Made by a program: the position numbers and the translations under genes
Assembly (NCBI RefSeq): GCF_008086045.1
Contig: NZ_VSEY01000041.1
Coordinates: forward strand, 60,853-124,852
Direction: 5' to 3'
DNA length: 64,000 nucleotides
DNA from: Nonomuraea sp. PA05
GTDB taxonomy: Bacteria; Actinomycetota; Actinomycetes; Streptosporangiales; Streptosporangiaceae
In this document: positions 8,138-17,652 of the stretch, piece after piece
How the letters are laid out: the number at the start of each line of letters is the position of its first letter
How positions within the stretch are numbered: position 1 is the first letter of the stretch
Notes under the pieces: model-generated
What the model saw: only the letters and a program-made list of their open reading frames with translations
Database searches by the model: none
Told to the model about the DNA's origin: nothing

Positions 8138-9071
8138 CAGTGACCTCTTTTCATCCTCAGGACGCCTGAGCAACGCGGTGGTTCTGGAGGACGGCGATGG
8201 CCTTGCAGAGGTGGCCGGCCTTGCTCGGGCTGCAGCGTAGCTTGCGGAGGATCTTCCAGCTCTTCAACTGCGCATTCGCGCGCTCGCCGGGTCCGCGAAG
8301 GCGGGCGTGGGCGCGGTTGGCCTGCTTCTGGGAGTTGGGCTTGTTCTTGCCTTTGTATGGGGTGCGGACCGGGCCTTCGGCACCTTGATACGCCTTGTCG
8401 GCCAGGGTGATGATGCCCGCCCGTTCGAGCGCGCGCAGGATGCCCCAGATGCGGGCGGCGCTCAGATCGTGGGCCTTGCCCGGCAGCGCGCCGGAGGTCC
8501 ACAGGATCGTCCCGTCCGGCGAGGCGAGGACCTGCACGTTCATCCCGTGCACGCGGTGCTTGCCGGAGAAGTAGGGCCGGTCAGCGGCGATCCGGTCGAT
8601 GTGAATCAGCGTGCCGTCCAGCACCAGGTAGTGCAGCCCGTCCCGCTTGGCCTGACGCAGCGCCTGGCCGAGCTTGGGCGAGCGGGCCGACAGCAGCGCA
8701 ACCGTCTCTTCCACATACCGCCACGCGGTCGCCGTCGACACCCCGAACCCTGCCCCGAGCTCGGTGAACGTCTCGCCCTTGCGCAGGTAGACCAGCACCA
8801 GCAACGCCTGCCGGGCGGGGTTGAGCCGCCGCCAGAGCGACCCGATCGCCTTACGGTGGCGCCGGATCATCCCGGCGACGTACTTCAGCGTCTGAGGCGA
8901 CAAATCGACGGCAGCACGGTAGAACAACACCTGAAGCTCCTGGTTGCGACGGTGTGGATTGTGGTGATCAACCCGTCTACCAGGAGCTTCTTCATGTCAC
9001 CGGCCGAACACCGGCATCGCGATCACGCTGTGACCAGGGCAGCCGCCGCGGAGCCTGAAAAAGGTTCAGTG
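8138..9071. mobile_element. IS5-family-like insertion sequence
   Basis: A 934-bp element with one transposase gene on the minus strand. Imperfect terminal inverted repeats are visible: 8138-8159 begins CAGTGACCTCTTTTCATC, and the complement of 9051-9071 begins CACTGAACCTTTTTCAGG (about 16 of 22 positions match). I see no target-site duplication, so the exact ends are tentative. A subterminal dyad (AAGCTCCTGGT and ACCAGGAGCTT, about 8934 and 8979) lies just upstream of the transposase start. Confidence 0.65.
8157..8930 (-). CDS. IS5-family transposase, DDE superfamily
   Basis: Complete 257-residue transposase. An N-terminal helix-turn-helix (FGVSTATAWRYVEE) is followed by the RNase H-like catalytic domain with the three acidic residues in VLDGTLI, LADKAYQG and GERANAQLK, typical of the DDE_Tnp_4/IS5 group. 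No frameshift or internal stop is seen, so the element may still be active. It cuts and rejoins DNA at the inverted repeats of its own element. Confidence 0.9.
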   Translation of the reverse strand: MLFYRAAVDLSPQTLKYVAGMIRRHRKAIGSLWRRLNPARQALLVLVYLRKGETFTELGAGFGVSTATAWRYVEETVALLSARSPKLGQALRQAKRDGLHYLVLDGTLIHIDRIAADRPYFSGKHRVHGMNVQVLASPDGTILWTSGALPGKAHDLSAARIWGILRALERAGIITLADKAYQGAEGPVRTPYKGKNKPNSQKQANRAHARLRGPGERANAQLKSWKILRKLRCSPSKAGHLCKAIAVLQNHRVAQAS

Positions 9072-9470
9072 TTGCGAAGCAGTTGACATGTCGGCACCAG
9101 TAGGGCCTGGATCCGCCGGGTTGCACCATGAGCCGTTACCCAGGGCCGAACAAAGTGGCGACAGACCGGTCCGCCTGCAGCGGCCGCGACGGTCTCGCTG
9201 CCGTCGTCGCACTGCTGACCGCTCTTCCCGTCGCGCCGTTCTTCGCCAAGGTGACTTGCGAAGAAGCCGGCAGTCAGCGGGCTCCAGCACCTCAAAGACC
9301 ACACTAAAACGACTAAGTATTTCCGCGAGTGAACCGAGTACGGAGACCGCGATATGGCCTGGATGAGACTCGGCCGCCATATGACGATCTCACTCATCAT
9401 GGCATAGTTGTCGGCGGAACGAGGGAGGAATCGATCCCTTACAGCCGATGGATGAAGCGGGGTTCTCTTC
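9072..9470. other. intergenic region, no gene recognised
   Basis: About 400 bp between the insertion sequence and the HExxH gene. Several short overlapping frames exist but none has a recognisable motif or a supported start. It presumably holds the promoter of the HExxH gene. Confidence 0.5.
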
Positions 9471-10763
9471 GTGGATCGACTCGTGATTCCGCATCAGCTG
9501 TTCGACGCTCTAGCAGGCGGCCAAGGAGGGTTGTCGGCTGGCCGTTTCCTATCGGCCGCGGCCCGCGATCGTCATTTAGTACTCATCAAGGTAGTCGCGG
9601 ACATGGCCGGGTCTGCGGAGGTCAGGAGATCGTTCGAGGAACTGGCGCGAATGCACGAGACAGCACCCGAACATGTCGACGCCCTTCTACGGTATCCCGC
9701 CGTTGGCGGTTGGGCATTGGCGACGATGGGAGCTTTACGCCAAGGGGAAGGCACTCCGGAAACCACGCAGATGGCCGTCCTGGCCGCCACAGCCGCGATA
9801 CGGGCAGGGCTTCCTTTCGAAACCCGCTTGTCCCAGCAGGCAAGAACCGTCGTGTTTCCCTCTCTCGGCGCCGCGGAAATCGGCTCGAAAGCCTGTCTGA
9901 TACGCATCACATCGTCCAACGGCGCGGTCATCTCCCGCCGATCACGCATCGAAATTCCCGCCGACTCCACGTGCGACGCCGATGGGTGGCTGGGACTTCG
10001 TCGCATCGTGGCCGAGCATCCGCACGGCGTTCTTCACCTGACGTTGGACGATCTCGATCCATATCGCTTCCCAGCCGGGCCCCAATTGGCCACACGGCTG
10101 ACCGACGCCGAAGTCCTGCAGTGGCGAAGGTTGTTGCAGGACGCGTGGACGATATTGCGCGACGGCCACATCTCGACGGCTGACGAGATCATGTCCATGA
10201 TCTCAGCCATAACCCCCATGTCGCGCGCCGGCTGGGCGGCGAGCGGCACTTCACGCACGACCTTCGGGTGCGTCGCGCTGGCTCGTCCCTCATGTGCCCG
10301 GACTCTGGCCGCGGCCCTGGCTCACGAAATCCAGCACGCCAAGCTCACCGTACTTCTCTACCTAGTGGATCTGATCGAGCCGGATCCCGAGGCGCGGTAC
10401 TACGCGCCGTGGCGCCACGACCCTCGCCCCCTGTCCGGTCTTCTTCACGGAACCTACGCCCATCTCGGTGTCGCCGACTTTTGGCGGCGACAGCGCCTTG
10501 TCGATGACAGCGTCGTGGCACATGCCGAGTTCGCCCGGTGGCGCGACGCCGCAGCGAAGACCGCGCATGTGATCTGCGAAAGCGCGGCCCTCACGCCGAT
10601 CGGGCGCCGATTCATGGACGGCATGTTGCAGAGGCTGCATGCATTCGCCGAAGAGGAGGTGCCTATCGCCGCCGTCGAACTCGCGCGGGCCGCCGCCGCG
10701 CGGCATCAACATGACTTCGACACCACGAACCCACGATGGCCGCACGGAAGCGAACGCCCTTAG
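9471..10763 (+). CDS. HEXXH-motif protein linked to FxS-type systems
   Basis: Protein of 430 residues with a zinc-peptidase-like motif HEIQH at residues 285-289 inside AAALAHEIQHAKL. Overall layout matches the actinobacterial HEXXH-motif family (TIGR04267), which co-occurs with FxSxx-COOH and related radical-SAM/STAND clusters. The start is GTG at 9471; GTG at 9483 is possible. The 3' end overlaps by four bases the 3' end of the convergent FxsT-like gene. A zinc-dependent hydrolase or repair function is inferred from the motif; neither substrate nor activity is known to me. Confidence 0.75.
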   Translation: MDRLVIPHQLFDALAGGQGGLSAGRFLSAAARDRHLVLIKVVADMAGSAEVRRSFEELARMHETAPEHVDALLRYPAVGGWALATMGALRQGEGTPETTQMAVLAATAAIRAGLPFETRLSQQARTVVFPSLGAAEIGSKACLIRITSSNGAVISRRSRIEIPADSTCDADGWLGLRRIVAEHPHGVLHLTLDDLDPYRFPAGPQLATRLTDAEVLQWRRLLQDAWTILRDGHISTADEIMSMISAITPMSRAGWAASGTSRTTFGCVALARPSCARTLAAALAHEIQHAKLTVLLYLVDLIEPDPEARYYAPWRHDPRPLSGLLHGTYAHLGVADFWRRQRLVDDSVVAHAEFARWRDAAAKTAHVICESAALTPIGRRFMDGMLQRLHAFAEEEVPIAAVELARAAAARHQHDFDTTNPRWPHGSERP

Positions 10764-13264
10764 ATCGGGGGCGCGTCGAAGTCGAAGTCCAGTCGTTCGC
10801 CATTGCCCACCGCGACAACTGTCGGATGCCCCTCACCCAGCCGTTGCTGGAGACGGGTCAGCACATCGCCCCTCAGGGAGACGGCCTTCTCCGTCCTGCC
10901 TAGCTTGGACATGTCGAGCGCGAGGTTGGCCATGCATCCCAGCGTCATGGGGTGATCAGCTCCGAGCAGCTGCCGCAGGTCCGCCAGAGCCTCCTCACCG
11001 AGGACGACAGCCTTGTCCCATTGCCCGAGCGATGCCAAGTCACTGACGTAGCCGAGCAAGGCGGTCAGAGTGTAGTGATGACCGGGACCCAGCAACTCCG
11101 TCAGCCGAGAGACGACGAATTCATGCAGCTCACATGACTTCCCATGATCGCCTGACAGCCTGATCAACAGTGCCAGGTTGTGGCGGCAGCCATGCGTGTA
11201 GGGATGATCCGAGCCGTACACCTGGGCATAGGCCAAAGTGATGAGCTCGGCGGCGGATACGGCGTCAGGAATGCGTCTTGCCTCACGGTAGGCGTTGACC
11301 AAGGCCATGTCGGCGGCGAGCTTGTCGGGGTGCTGATCTCCCATGAGACGCCGATAGCGCTGAACGAGATCCTCGGAGTAGTGCAGGACCTCGCTGCTGC
11401 CCCCTTCGGCCTTGCGCATGGCGATGGCCAGGTCGCTGGCGGCCCTCAGCGTGGTCGGGTGATCGGCACCGAGCGTCGCCACACCGACCGCGTAGACATC
11501 CTCTCCGAGCTCGCGTGCCTCGGCATAGTCACCGCGCAATCTGATGACCCGGACCAGGTTGTTCATGACAATCTGAGCCGTGGGATGGTTAGGAGAGCCG
11601 TAGAGATCGCGTAGTGCGCTGTAGACGCGCTTGAGCAGTCGCTCGGCCTCTTCATACCTGCTGGTGAGCGTGAGGTCGAGTGCCAGACTGGTCCGCATCC
11701 GGAGGGTGCGTTCGTCCTCGTCGCCGAAGGCGGCTCGATGCCGCTCCGCTGCCGACGAACTAAGTGCGAACGAATCGGCGAACAGCCCCAGGGCCCGCAG
11801 GTCCGTGCAGTGGTTGTTCGTCAGGCGCAGCGTCTCCTCGTCCTCGGCGCCAAGCGAGCGCTCGGCCTCAGCGAGGGCTTGCGAGCCCACTTCGAACGCC
11901 TCCTTGTAGCGGCCCACGAACCGCAGCGAAATGCTGAGGTGCCGCTGCATGGTGCACAGCTCACGCGAGGTGGATCCAGGATTGGCCTTCCAAGCGGCCA
12001 CGCACTCTCTTGCGAGGGCGAGAGCACCGGGCGCGTTACCGGACTGGTACAGGTAACGAACCACATTGTGCATCAGCGGCCGGACGGTGGGGTCGGACGA
12101 CTGCGCCATCTGCGCCGGCCCGAGATGCGGCATCAGTCGTGCGAACGTCGGCCAAGTGGCGGTGTCGTCCGGCTGGAGCGGCACTGCTGCGGCCAGGAGC
12201 CGCTGCACGTTGTGGCGGAATCGCTCCCGTTCGCTCTCGCTGACATCCTCCCGCAGCAGGGCCTGAACCAAGCGATGGACGAGGATCGTCTGATTTTCCC
12301 TGTCGATCTGGACGAGTGCGTAGCGACCGAGCGCCTGAACCGCTCTGCTGAACTGGAGAGGATCGTCGAGGATGTCGGACAAGGGTGAATCGACCGTGCC
12401 CCGGCCTGTGCTGAGTACGTCCCGGGGGATGGGGTCGGCACCGAAGAAGGCCAGCAGGTGCAGCAACTCGACCGCGTCGGGCTGCTCCTCGCGCAAGGTC
12501 GAAACCGACAGGGCCCATGTGGCCGTCAACGGCACGTCATATTCCATCGGCCGGCCCTCGGCCAAAAGCTTGCCGGTCTGATCGCGAAGAAGCGTGAGGT
12601 ATTCCCGCACCGGCATGCCCGTCTCGGATTGCAGGGCGCCGGCCTGGTCCAGGGCCAGCGGCAAGTCACCAAGCGCCTCTGCCAGAGCGTCGGCCTCGCT
12701 GCCTCCGATGCCCGGGACACGCCGGTCGAGGAACTGACGGCTCTCCTCACGGGAGAACACGTCCACGGTCAGTGTGTCGACGACGCCGTCCCATGCGAAG
12801 TTGCGCGAAGTGATCAGGACGCCGCCCGGTCCATCAGGGACGTACTCCATGATCGACTCCGGGTCGTGCGCGTTGTCGAAGATGAGAAGCCACTGGTCGT
12901 ACGGCTCCCCCTTGCGCAACGCCTCGATCACACTCTCCGCAGCTTCGGCCACACCGATCTCGTTGGCCTTGGGCAGCCCGAGATGAGGCGCGAGCCTAGC
13001 GATAGAAGAGGGGACGAGCATCGGCTGATCGGATGGAATCCACCAAACGACGTCATAGTCCGTTTTGTGTCGATGTGCAAATTCAGCAGCGATCTGCGTC
13101 TTTCCTACCCCACCGAGTCCATGGAGCGCAGTTGGCAGCACCGCGGTCACGCCGCCGCTAACGCCGAGCAGAAGCCGCTCCAGAAGCTGCTCTCGCCCAG
13201 TGAAGTCTTTGTTGCGCGGGGGGATTCGTCCCCAGACGTGAGGTTTGCGCCGTATCTCGGTCAT
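10760..13264 (-). CDS. fxsT: FxsT-like STAND NTPase with TPR domain
   Basis: An 834-residue cytosolic regulator. The N-terminus carries an NB-ARC/STAND ATPase: Walker A GLGGVGKTQIA (about 50-60), Walker B LLIFDNA and GGVLITSRN, then a winged-helix region. The C-terminal half (about 400-815) is a series of TPRs with the recurring LG-HP-TL pattern. It ends LDFDFDAPPI, like the tail of FxsT, the TPR protein of FxSxx-COOH systems. STAND proteins act as switches that oligomerise on a signal sensed by the repeats. It is convergent with the HEXXH gene and divergent from the FxsA-like peptide gene, which supports the assignment; no FxsB radical-SAM enzyme lies in the window. Confidence 0.8.
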   Translation of the reverse strand: MTEIRRKPHVWGRIPPRNKDFTGREQLLERLLLGVSGGVTAVLPTALHGLGGVGKTQIAAEFAHRHKTDYDVVWWIPSDQPMLVPSSIARLAPHLGLPKANEIGVAEAAESVIEALRKGEPYDQWLLIFDNAHDPESIMEYVPDGPGGVLITSRNFAWDGVVDTLTVDVFSREESRQFLDRRVPGIGGSEADALAEALGDLPLALDQAGALQSETGMPVREYLTLLRDQTGKLLAEGRPMEYDVPLTATWALSVSTLREEQPDAVELLHLLAFFGADPIPRDVLSTGRGTVDSPLSDILDDPLQFSRAVQALGRYALVQIDRENQTILVHRLVQALLREDVSESERERFRHNVQRLLAAAVPLQPDDTATWPTFARLMPHLGPAQMAQSSDPTVRPLMHNVVRYLYQSGNAPGALALARECVAAWKANPGSTSRELCTMQRHLSISLRFVGRYKEAFEVGSQALAEAERSLGAEDEETLRLTNNHCTDLRALGLFADSFALSSSAAERHRAAFGDEDERTLRMRTSLALDLTLTSRYEEAERLLKRVYSALRDLYGSPNHPTAQIVMNNLVRVIRLRGDYAEARELGEDVYAVGVATLGADHPTTLRAASDLAIAMRKAEGGSSEVLHYSEDLVQRYRRLMGDQHPDKLAADMALVNAYREARRIPDAVSAAELITLAYAQVYGSDHPYTHGCRHNLALLIRLSGDHGKSCELHEFVVSRLTELLGPGHHYTLTALLGYVSDLASLGQWDKAVVLGEEALADLRQLLGADHPMTLGCMANLALDMSKLGRTEKAVSLRGDVLTRLQQRLGEGHPTVVAVGNGERLDFDFDAPPI

Positions 13265-13396
13265 GTCTGCTCCAAAAAACTCAGCACACAGTCATCCTAA
13301 ACATGGAAGCCAACGTTTTTGAGCAAGGGAGACAGTAGCCACGACGGCACCTGTCGATGATGATTGTCGGGGCACAGGAAGGGGGCAGAGGCCACG

Positions 13397-13594
13397 ATGG
13401 CGCACTCTCAGCGCGACGTCGAGACCGAAATCATCGATTTGAGCAATTCACTCTTGTCCGAAATTGAGGCGATGGGGCCACTTTGTCTGGATCGGATTGT
13501 CACCCGTATCCTGGCGGCCGATGCTGACCCGGCAGAGCCGCTCTTCGGCGGCGATCCCCCCGGTGAGCCTGCCCGCTCGGATGAGTCACCATGA
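13397..13594 (+). CDS. small FxsA-like peptide, divergent C-terminus
   Basis: A 65-residue peptide. Residues 9-36 (IIDLSNSLLSEIEAMG then LDRIVTRIL) fit the leader pattern of FxSxx-COOH precursors, which have a DLxxxxLxxL segment followed by LxRVVxRVL. Those precursors end FxSxx; this one instead continues AEPLFGGDPPGEP and ends SDESP. It could be a diverged or degenerate RiPP precursor, or a small signalling peptide sharing the leader fold. The ATG at 13397 is preceded by AGAGG at suitable spacing; TTG at 13364 is less likely. It lies between fxsT (divergent) and a STAND gene (same strand), consistent with one module. Confidence 0.55.
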   Translation: MAHSQRDVETEIIDLSNSLLSEIEAMGPLCLDRIVTRILAADADPAEPLFGGDPPGEPARSDESP

Positions 13595-13684
13595 CGTACG
13601 CGGATGCGCTCCGTACATCTCAGGCCGCTTCGCCGACAAGGCGGGGCGGGCGCCGGACGATGAAGTTCCTCTATCGTTGCTACG

Positions 13685-15373
13685 GTGTCCCTCATCGCCA
13701 AGGTATCGGCTATGGCCGTGAATAATATGACGGCCAGTAGCGCTATTTGCCCGTTTCCCGGCATGCGCCCTTATCGACAGTCTGAAGAACTGCTGTTCGA
13801 AGGCCGGGATCAGGAATCCACTCGCACTTCCGAGCTATGGCGTACGAGGACGTTGACGGTGCTGCACGGTGCGCCGGGGACGGGGAAGTCTTCCCTGCTG
13901 CACAGCGGGGTCATGCCTCGCATGCAGAGACTCGGCGCGCATGTCCTTCCGGTGGGCAGAGTGGCGGGTGGGCCGCCATTTCCGGAAGCCTCAGTACCGT
14001 CACAGAATCCACTGGCTCGCACGTTGCTCAGGAGCTGGGCACCGGAAAGGCCGCTGCCACCCTTGGGCATCGGCCAATTCCTGCGACAGATTCAACACAG
14101 GTCAAAGCCCGTCTTCGCCTGCATTGACCACATCGAAGACATGTACCTCGGCGACCGGGGCGACGAGCGGCGCGAACTCCTTCACGCCTTGGCCAGCGCC
14201 CAGCACATCCATCTGCTGCTGTGCGTTCGCGATGATCGCCTCAACGCTCTTCGGGCCGAGATCGAGCAATTGATACCGGACATCGCCCTGTTCGAGCTGA
14301 CCGGCCTGTCTCCGCACGCAGCTGTAGAAGCCATCCGGGATCCTGTGCGGGACACCACTGACCGCAACGTCTCACCCAACGTGGCGGAGGCACTGGTAGA
14401 AGACCTGACCACGGTAAGGATTGTTGACCAGGCCGGCAGAGTGCGTTCGGAGCGGCGCTTGTCGACTGTGCACCCATGGCACCTGCAAGCAGTCTGTGCC
14501 CATATGTGGCAGGCATGGCCGAAGCATGAGAGGTCACTCACCGAGACACAGCACGTGGCGGCGAACGATGCTCTGCAAGAGGCGTTGCGGTCCGCCATTC
14601 AAGAAGTGGCAACGGGTTTCGGCTACGACCCCATCCGCTTGTGCTCTTGGTTGACCACCACCTTCGTCTCGCCTTTCGGGGCGGCGCAGATGCTGACCGA
14701 GGGCTTGGCAGAGACGGCAGGCATGCCCAATTCGCTGATGAGAGCGCTGGTGAACCGGTCGGTCCTGCAAGTGCGAGTCACAGATGGGGCACGTGTCTAC
14801 ACGGTGGGCAGCGATCGGCTGCTGGAACCTCTCGGACAGCTCGGACAACGAGCGGGCGCCATCGTTCCCACGAACATGTTGCCGACCGACCGCTTGTATG
14901 CCGCCGTTGACGCTCTCGTGGATGGTGATCAAGTCAGAGCCGAGAGGCACGTACGGCAAGCCGCCGCTGCGACTCAGGACATGCGGACCCAGATCGGTGC
15001 GCACACCATACTCGGCAATATTTTCTACGCCCGCGGGGACCTGAGTAAGGCCCAGGACGCCTACCAGCGGGTGCTCGTCCTGTTGGAGACACAGCAGGAC
15101 AAGGCCGCGGTCGGAGTCATGCTCGCGGCCATCGGCCGGATCTCTCTCGCCCGCGGAGATGTCGCTGCCGCGCAGGGCCAATTGCGAGCAGCAGCGGCTC
15201 GCCTGCCGGTGGACACATCCATCAAGATCGAGCTTGCCAGAGCACTGGCACAGGCGGGGCAGCACATGGCGGCACTCAGCATTTTGCGCACTGTCATGAC
15301 AGTGGCCGAGGACGATGAGGCGCGAATTCTGTACAACCGCATCATGGGCGAGGTGAGCGATCGCTCCTCTTGA
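13685..15373 (+). CDS. nSTAND1-type ATPase with C-terminal TPR region
   Basis: A 562-residue protein. It opens with CPFPGMRPYRQSEELLFEGR, the hallmark entry of novel-STAND-1 NTPases. Walker A is GAPGTGKSSLLHSG and Walker B FACIDHIED. After an alpha-helical region come two or three TPR-like units (about 440-540; GNIFYARGDLSKAQDAYQRV is the clearest). The family acts as signal-driven switches in conflict and signalling modules. Start could be GTG 13685, ATG 13712 or ATG 13727; the conserved domain begins after all of them. It follows the FxsA-like gene by 90 bp and converges on a pentapeptide-repeat gene. Confidence 0.75.
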   Translation: MSLIAKVSAMAVNNMTASSAICPFPGMRPYRQSEELLFEGRDQESTRTSELWRTRTLTVLHGAPGTGKSSLLHSGVMPRMQRLGAHVLPVGRVAGGPPFPEASVPSQNPLARTLLRSWAPERPLPPLGIGQFLRQIQHRSKPVFACIDHIEDMYLGDRGDERRELLHALASAQHIHLLLCVRDDRLNALRAEIEQLIPDIALFELTGLSPHAAVEAIRDPVRDTTDRNVSPNVAEALVEDLTTVRIVDQAGRVRSERRLSTVHPWHLQAVCAHMWQAWPKHERSLTETQHVAANDALQEALRSAIQEVATGFGYDPIRLCSWLTTTFVSPFGAAQMLTEGLAETAGMPNSLMRALVNRSVLQVRVTDGARVYTVGSDRLLEPLGQLGQRAGAIVPTNMLPTDRLYAAVDALVDGDQVRAERHVRQAAAATQDMRTQIGAHTILGNIFYARGDLSKAQDAYQRVLVLLETQQDKAAVGVMLAAIGRISLARGDVAAAQGQLRAAAARLPVDTSIKIELARALAQAGQHMAALSILRTVMTVAEDDEARILYNRIMGEVSDRSS

Positions 15374-15408
15374 AGCGCCGAACCATACGCTGACCCCGTG
15401 TGACAAGC

Positions 15409-16788
15409 TCAGAAAATGCGGCGGATCAGGCCGCTGTCCGGTTCACGCTGCCAACCGGACGGCAGGCAAGTGGTGACCGTCGCAATCGCTCCGGTGAGAT
15501 CCAACCCCACAAGTTTGGCCTTGGTCAGATCAACACCGTGCATAAGTGCTCCCGCGAGTCGGGCACCAGAAAGATTGGCGTTGTCCAGCCGGCAATCACT
15601 CAAATCTGTCCCGGCCAAGCACGCGGCGCTGATCACCGCGTCTGTCAGAACGGCTGCGGCGAACACCGCACGATCAGCGCGGACACCGGACAGCACTGCC
15701 TTGTTCAACGTGGTTGCGCCCAGCCTGCTGTCCTCCAGGATCGCTCCGGTGAAATCGGCTCCAGTCAAATGAGCACCGACCAGGCTGGCCTCCGTGACAT
15801 CTGCCCCGGTGAATCTTGCTCGCTCCGCCTTCGTGCCACTCAGGTCGGCCTCCCGCAGGCACGCATCGCTCAGATCAGCGTCCGTGATCTCCGCCTTCAC
15901 CAGACCGGCGGCAGACAGATCGGCCTCCCGAAGAACGGCCTGGGTGAGCTTAGCTCCGCCCATGCGCGCTGCGCACAATGTTGTCCTGCTCAGGTCGGCA
16001 TTGGCCAGCGTGGCCTCGTTCAAGTCGGCCCTGCTCAGGTCCGCTCCGGCGAGACTGGCTCCGGTGAGGTCGGCTCGGACCAGGTTCGCATCGATCAGGT
16101 CCAATCCGTTCAGATGAGCGCCACGCAGATTCAGACGTCCTCGGTCAGACTCCGGGATTCTGCGCACCAGCGTCGTCACGGCTGCCTGTAGATCCTGTGG
16201 TACTTCCTCCGACCGCGTCTTCGAGACTCGTCGCACGAAGGCCGTCAGCGCCTCCATGACTGCCGGGTGATCACGAGGAGAGTCGTGCGCTATTCGTTCC
16301 AGCGAGTGAATGCCGCCGAGCCGGATATCAGACGCCTCACTGCCCAACTGGTCGATCGCTCTCATGAACCGGTCGGTCATCTGTGCGCTCTCATTCTGCG
16401 TAAGTGACCGCCGGGTGGTTTCCACCTGCTCGTGCACCTGCAGCGTGGCCAGTTCCAGAGTGCGCCTGTTCAGCTCGCTCTGCTGCCTGGCCAGTGTGAA
16501 GTTTCGAGCTGTATAAACGAAACCGCCAATGCCCAGAATCCCCAGGATCACCTGAACGATTCGCCCGCGCGCGGCATCCCGCGCGATCCGTAACTCCTTG
16601 GGCTGTTCGGCCTTGGCGACATTCTGTACGTCGTGTGAAGCGATCATGTCGGTCAGCGGCCCGAACAAGAGGATCGACGCTGCGGCTACTGCCGCGCAGC
16701 AGACCAGCACCATCACCCCCAGCCGCATCTTTCTCCCCATACTGGAACGGACAGCAACATTTGCTTTGTTCTCCACGAGAGGCACCAT
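15409..16788 (-). CDS. membrane-anchored pentapeptide-repeat protein
   Basis: About 459 residues. ATG at 16788 is chosen because AGGAAG precedes it; the longer upstream frame has no such signal. Two membrane segments lie in the first ~100 residues (around MVLVCCAAVAAASILLFGPL and VILGILGIGGFVYTA), then a helical linker, a segment RLGGIHSLERIAHDSPRDH that is common in actinobacterial pentapeptide proteins, and a right-handed beta-helix of A(D/N)LxX pentapeptides over roughly residues 215-440. The repeats probably form a cytosolic protein-interaction surface on a membrane anchor. It converges with the STAND gene. Confidence 0.85.
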   Translation of the reverse strand: MVPLVENKANVAVRSSMGRKMRLGVMVLVCCAAVAAASILLFGPLTDMIASHDVQNVAKAEQPKELRIARDAARGRIVQVILGILGIGGFVYTARNFTLARQQSELNRRTLELATLQVHEQVETTRRSLTQNESAQMTDRFMRAIDQLGSEASDIRLGGIHSLERIAHDSPRDHPAVMEALTAFVRRVSKTRSEEVPQDLQAAVTTLVRRIPESDRGRLNLRGAHLNGLDLIDANLVRADLTGASLAGADLSRADLNEATLANADLSRTTLCAARMGGAKLTQAVLREADLSAAGLVKAEITDADLSDACLREADLSGTKAERARFTGADVTEASLVGAHLTGADFTGAILEDSRLGATTLNKAVLSGVRADRAVFAAAVLTDAVISAACLAGTDLSDCRLDNANLSGARLAGALMHGVDLTKAKLVGLDLTGAIATVTTCLPSGWQREPDSGLIRRIF

Positions 16789-16998
16789 AAAGGCTTCCTG
16801 TCGCCAAGGGCGAAAACCTGTACATATCAGTCTGACTCTGCGGATTATTCCGCGGACAGGACCAGCCGCCCCAGCCGAGAAGGGCGCGGACTTTCCAAGG
16901 AGCCGGTGCAATCCGCATCCGCCGGACAAGGGCAAACAGTGGTACTGAAGCGACCGCTGAGCCGTTTGAGGCTGTCCATCACGGTTAAGTTACGACAG

Positions 16999-17652
16999 GT
17001 GAACCTGTGGGAGTACATCGAGGATCGATGGGACCTCATCGCCTTCGAGACCGTGCAACACGCCAGCATGGTCGCCCAGTGCGTGCTGGTCGCGGCCCTC
17101 CTCGGCGTGTTCATCGGCGTGGCCACCTACCGCCGGCCCAGGCCGTCGGCCCTGGCCACGGCGGTCGCGGGAGTGCTCTTCACGATCCCGTCGCTGGCCA
17201 TGCTCGGCCTGCTGATCCCCCCGCTGGGCCTGGGCGTCGCGCCGAGCGTGACGGCGATCGTCCTGTACGCGCTGCTGCCGATCATCCGCAACACCGTGGT
17301 CGGCCTGCGCGGTGTGGACCCGATGCTGGTCGACGCCGCCCGCGGCATCGGCATGAGCCGCCGCAGGTCGCTCGCCAGGGTGGAGCTCCCGCTGGCCTGG
17401 CCGGTGATCCTGACGGGCATCAGGGTCGCCACGCAGCTCGCGATGGGCATCGCCGCCGTGGCCGCCTACGTCTCCGGCCCCGGTCTCGGCGAGCAGATCT
17501 TCTCGGGCCTGGCCAGGCTGGGCGGCGCGAACGCGGTCAACGCCGCGCTGACCGGCACCATCGGGGTCGCGATCCTCGCGCTCCTCTTCGACGGCTGCTT
17601 CGTCCTGCTCGGCAGGCTCACCACGCCGGGGACGGGGGCGGCCCGTGGCTGA
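16999..17652 (+). CDS. osmoprotectant ABC transporter permease 1
   Basis: Inner-membrane permease (217 residues, about five or six helices) of the glycine betaine/choline OpuC-ProW family. The EAA cytoplasmic loop reads VDAARGIGMSRRRSLARVELPLAWP. First of four coupled genes (permease, ATPase, permease, binding protein). GTG at 16999 is preferred because NLWEYIEDRW is where family proteins begin; the open frame extends to 16906 without coding character. The stop overlaps the start of the ATPase gene. Confidence 0.88.
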   Translation: MNLWEYIEDRWDLIAFETVQHASMVAQCVLVAALLGVFIGVATYRRPRPSALATAVAGVLFTIPSLAMLGLLIPPLGLGVAPSVTAIVLYALLPIIRNTVVGLRGVDPMLVDAARGIGMSRRRSLARVELPLAWPVILTGIRVATQLAMGIAAVAAYVSGPGLGEQIFSGLARLGGANAVNAALTGTIGVAILALLFDGCFVLLGRLTTPGTGAARG

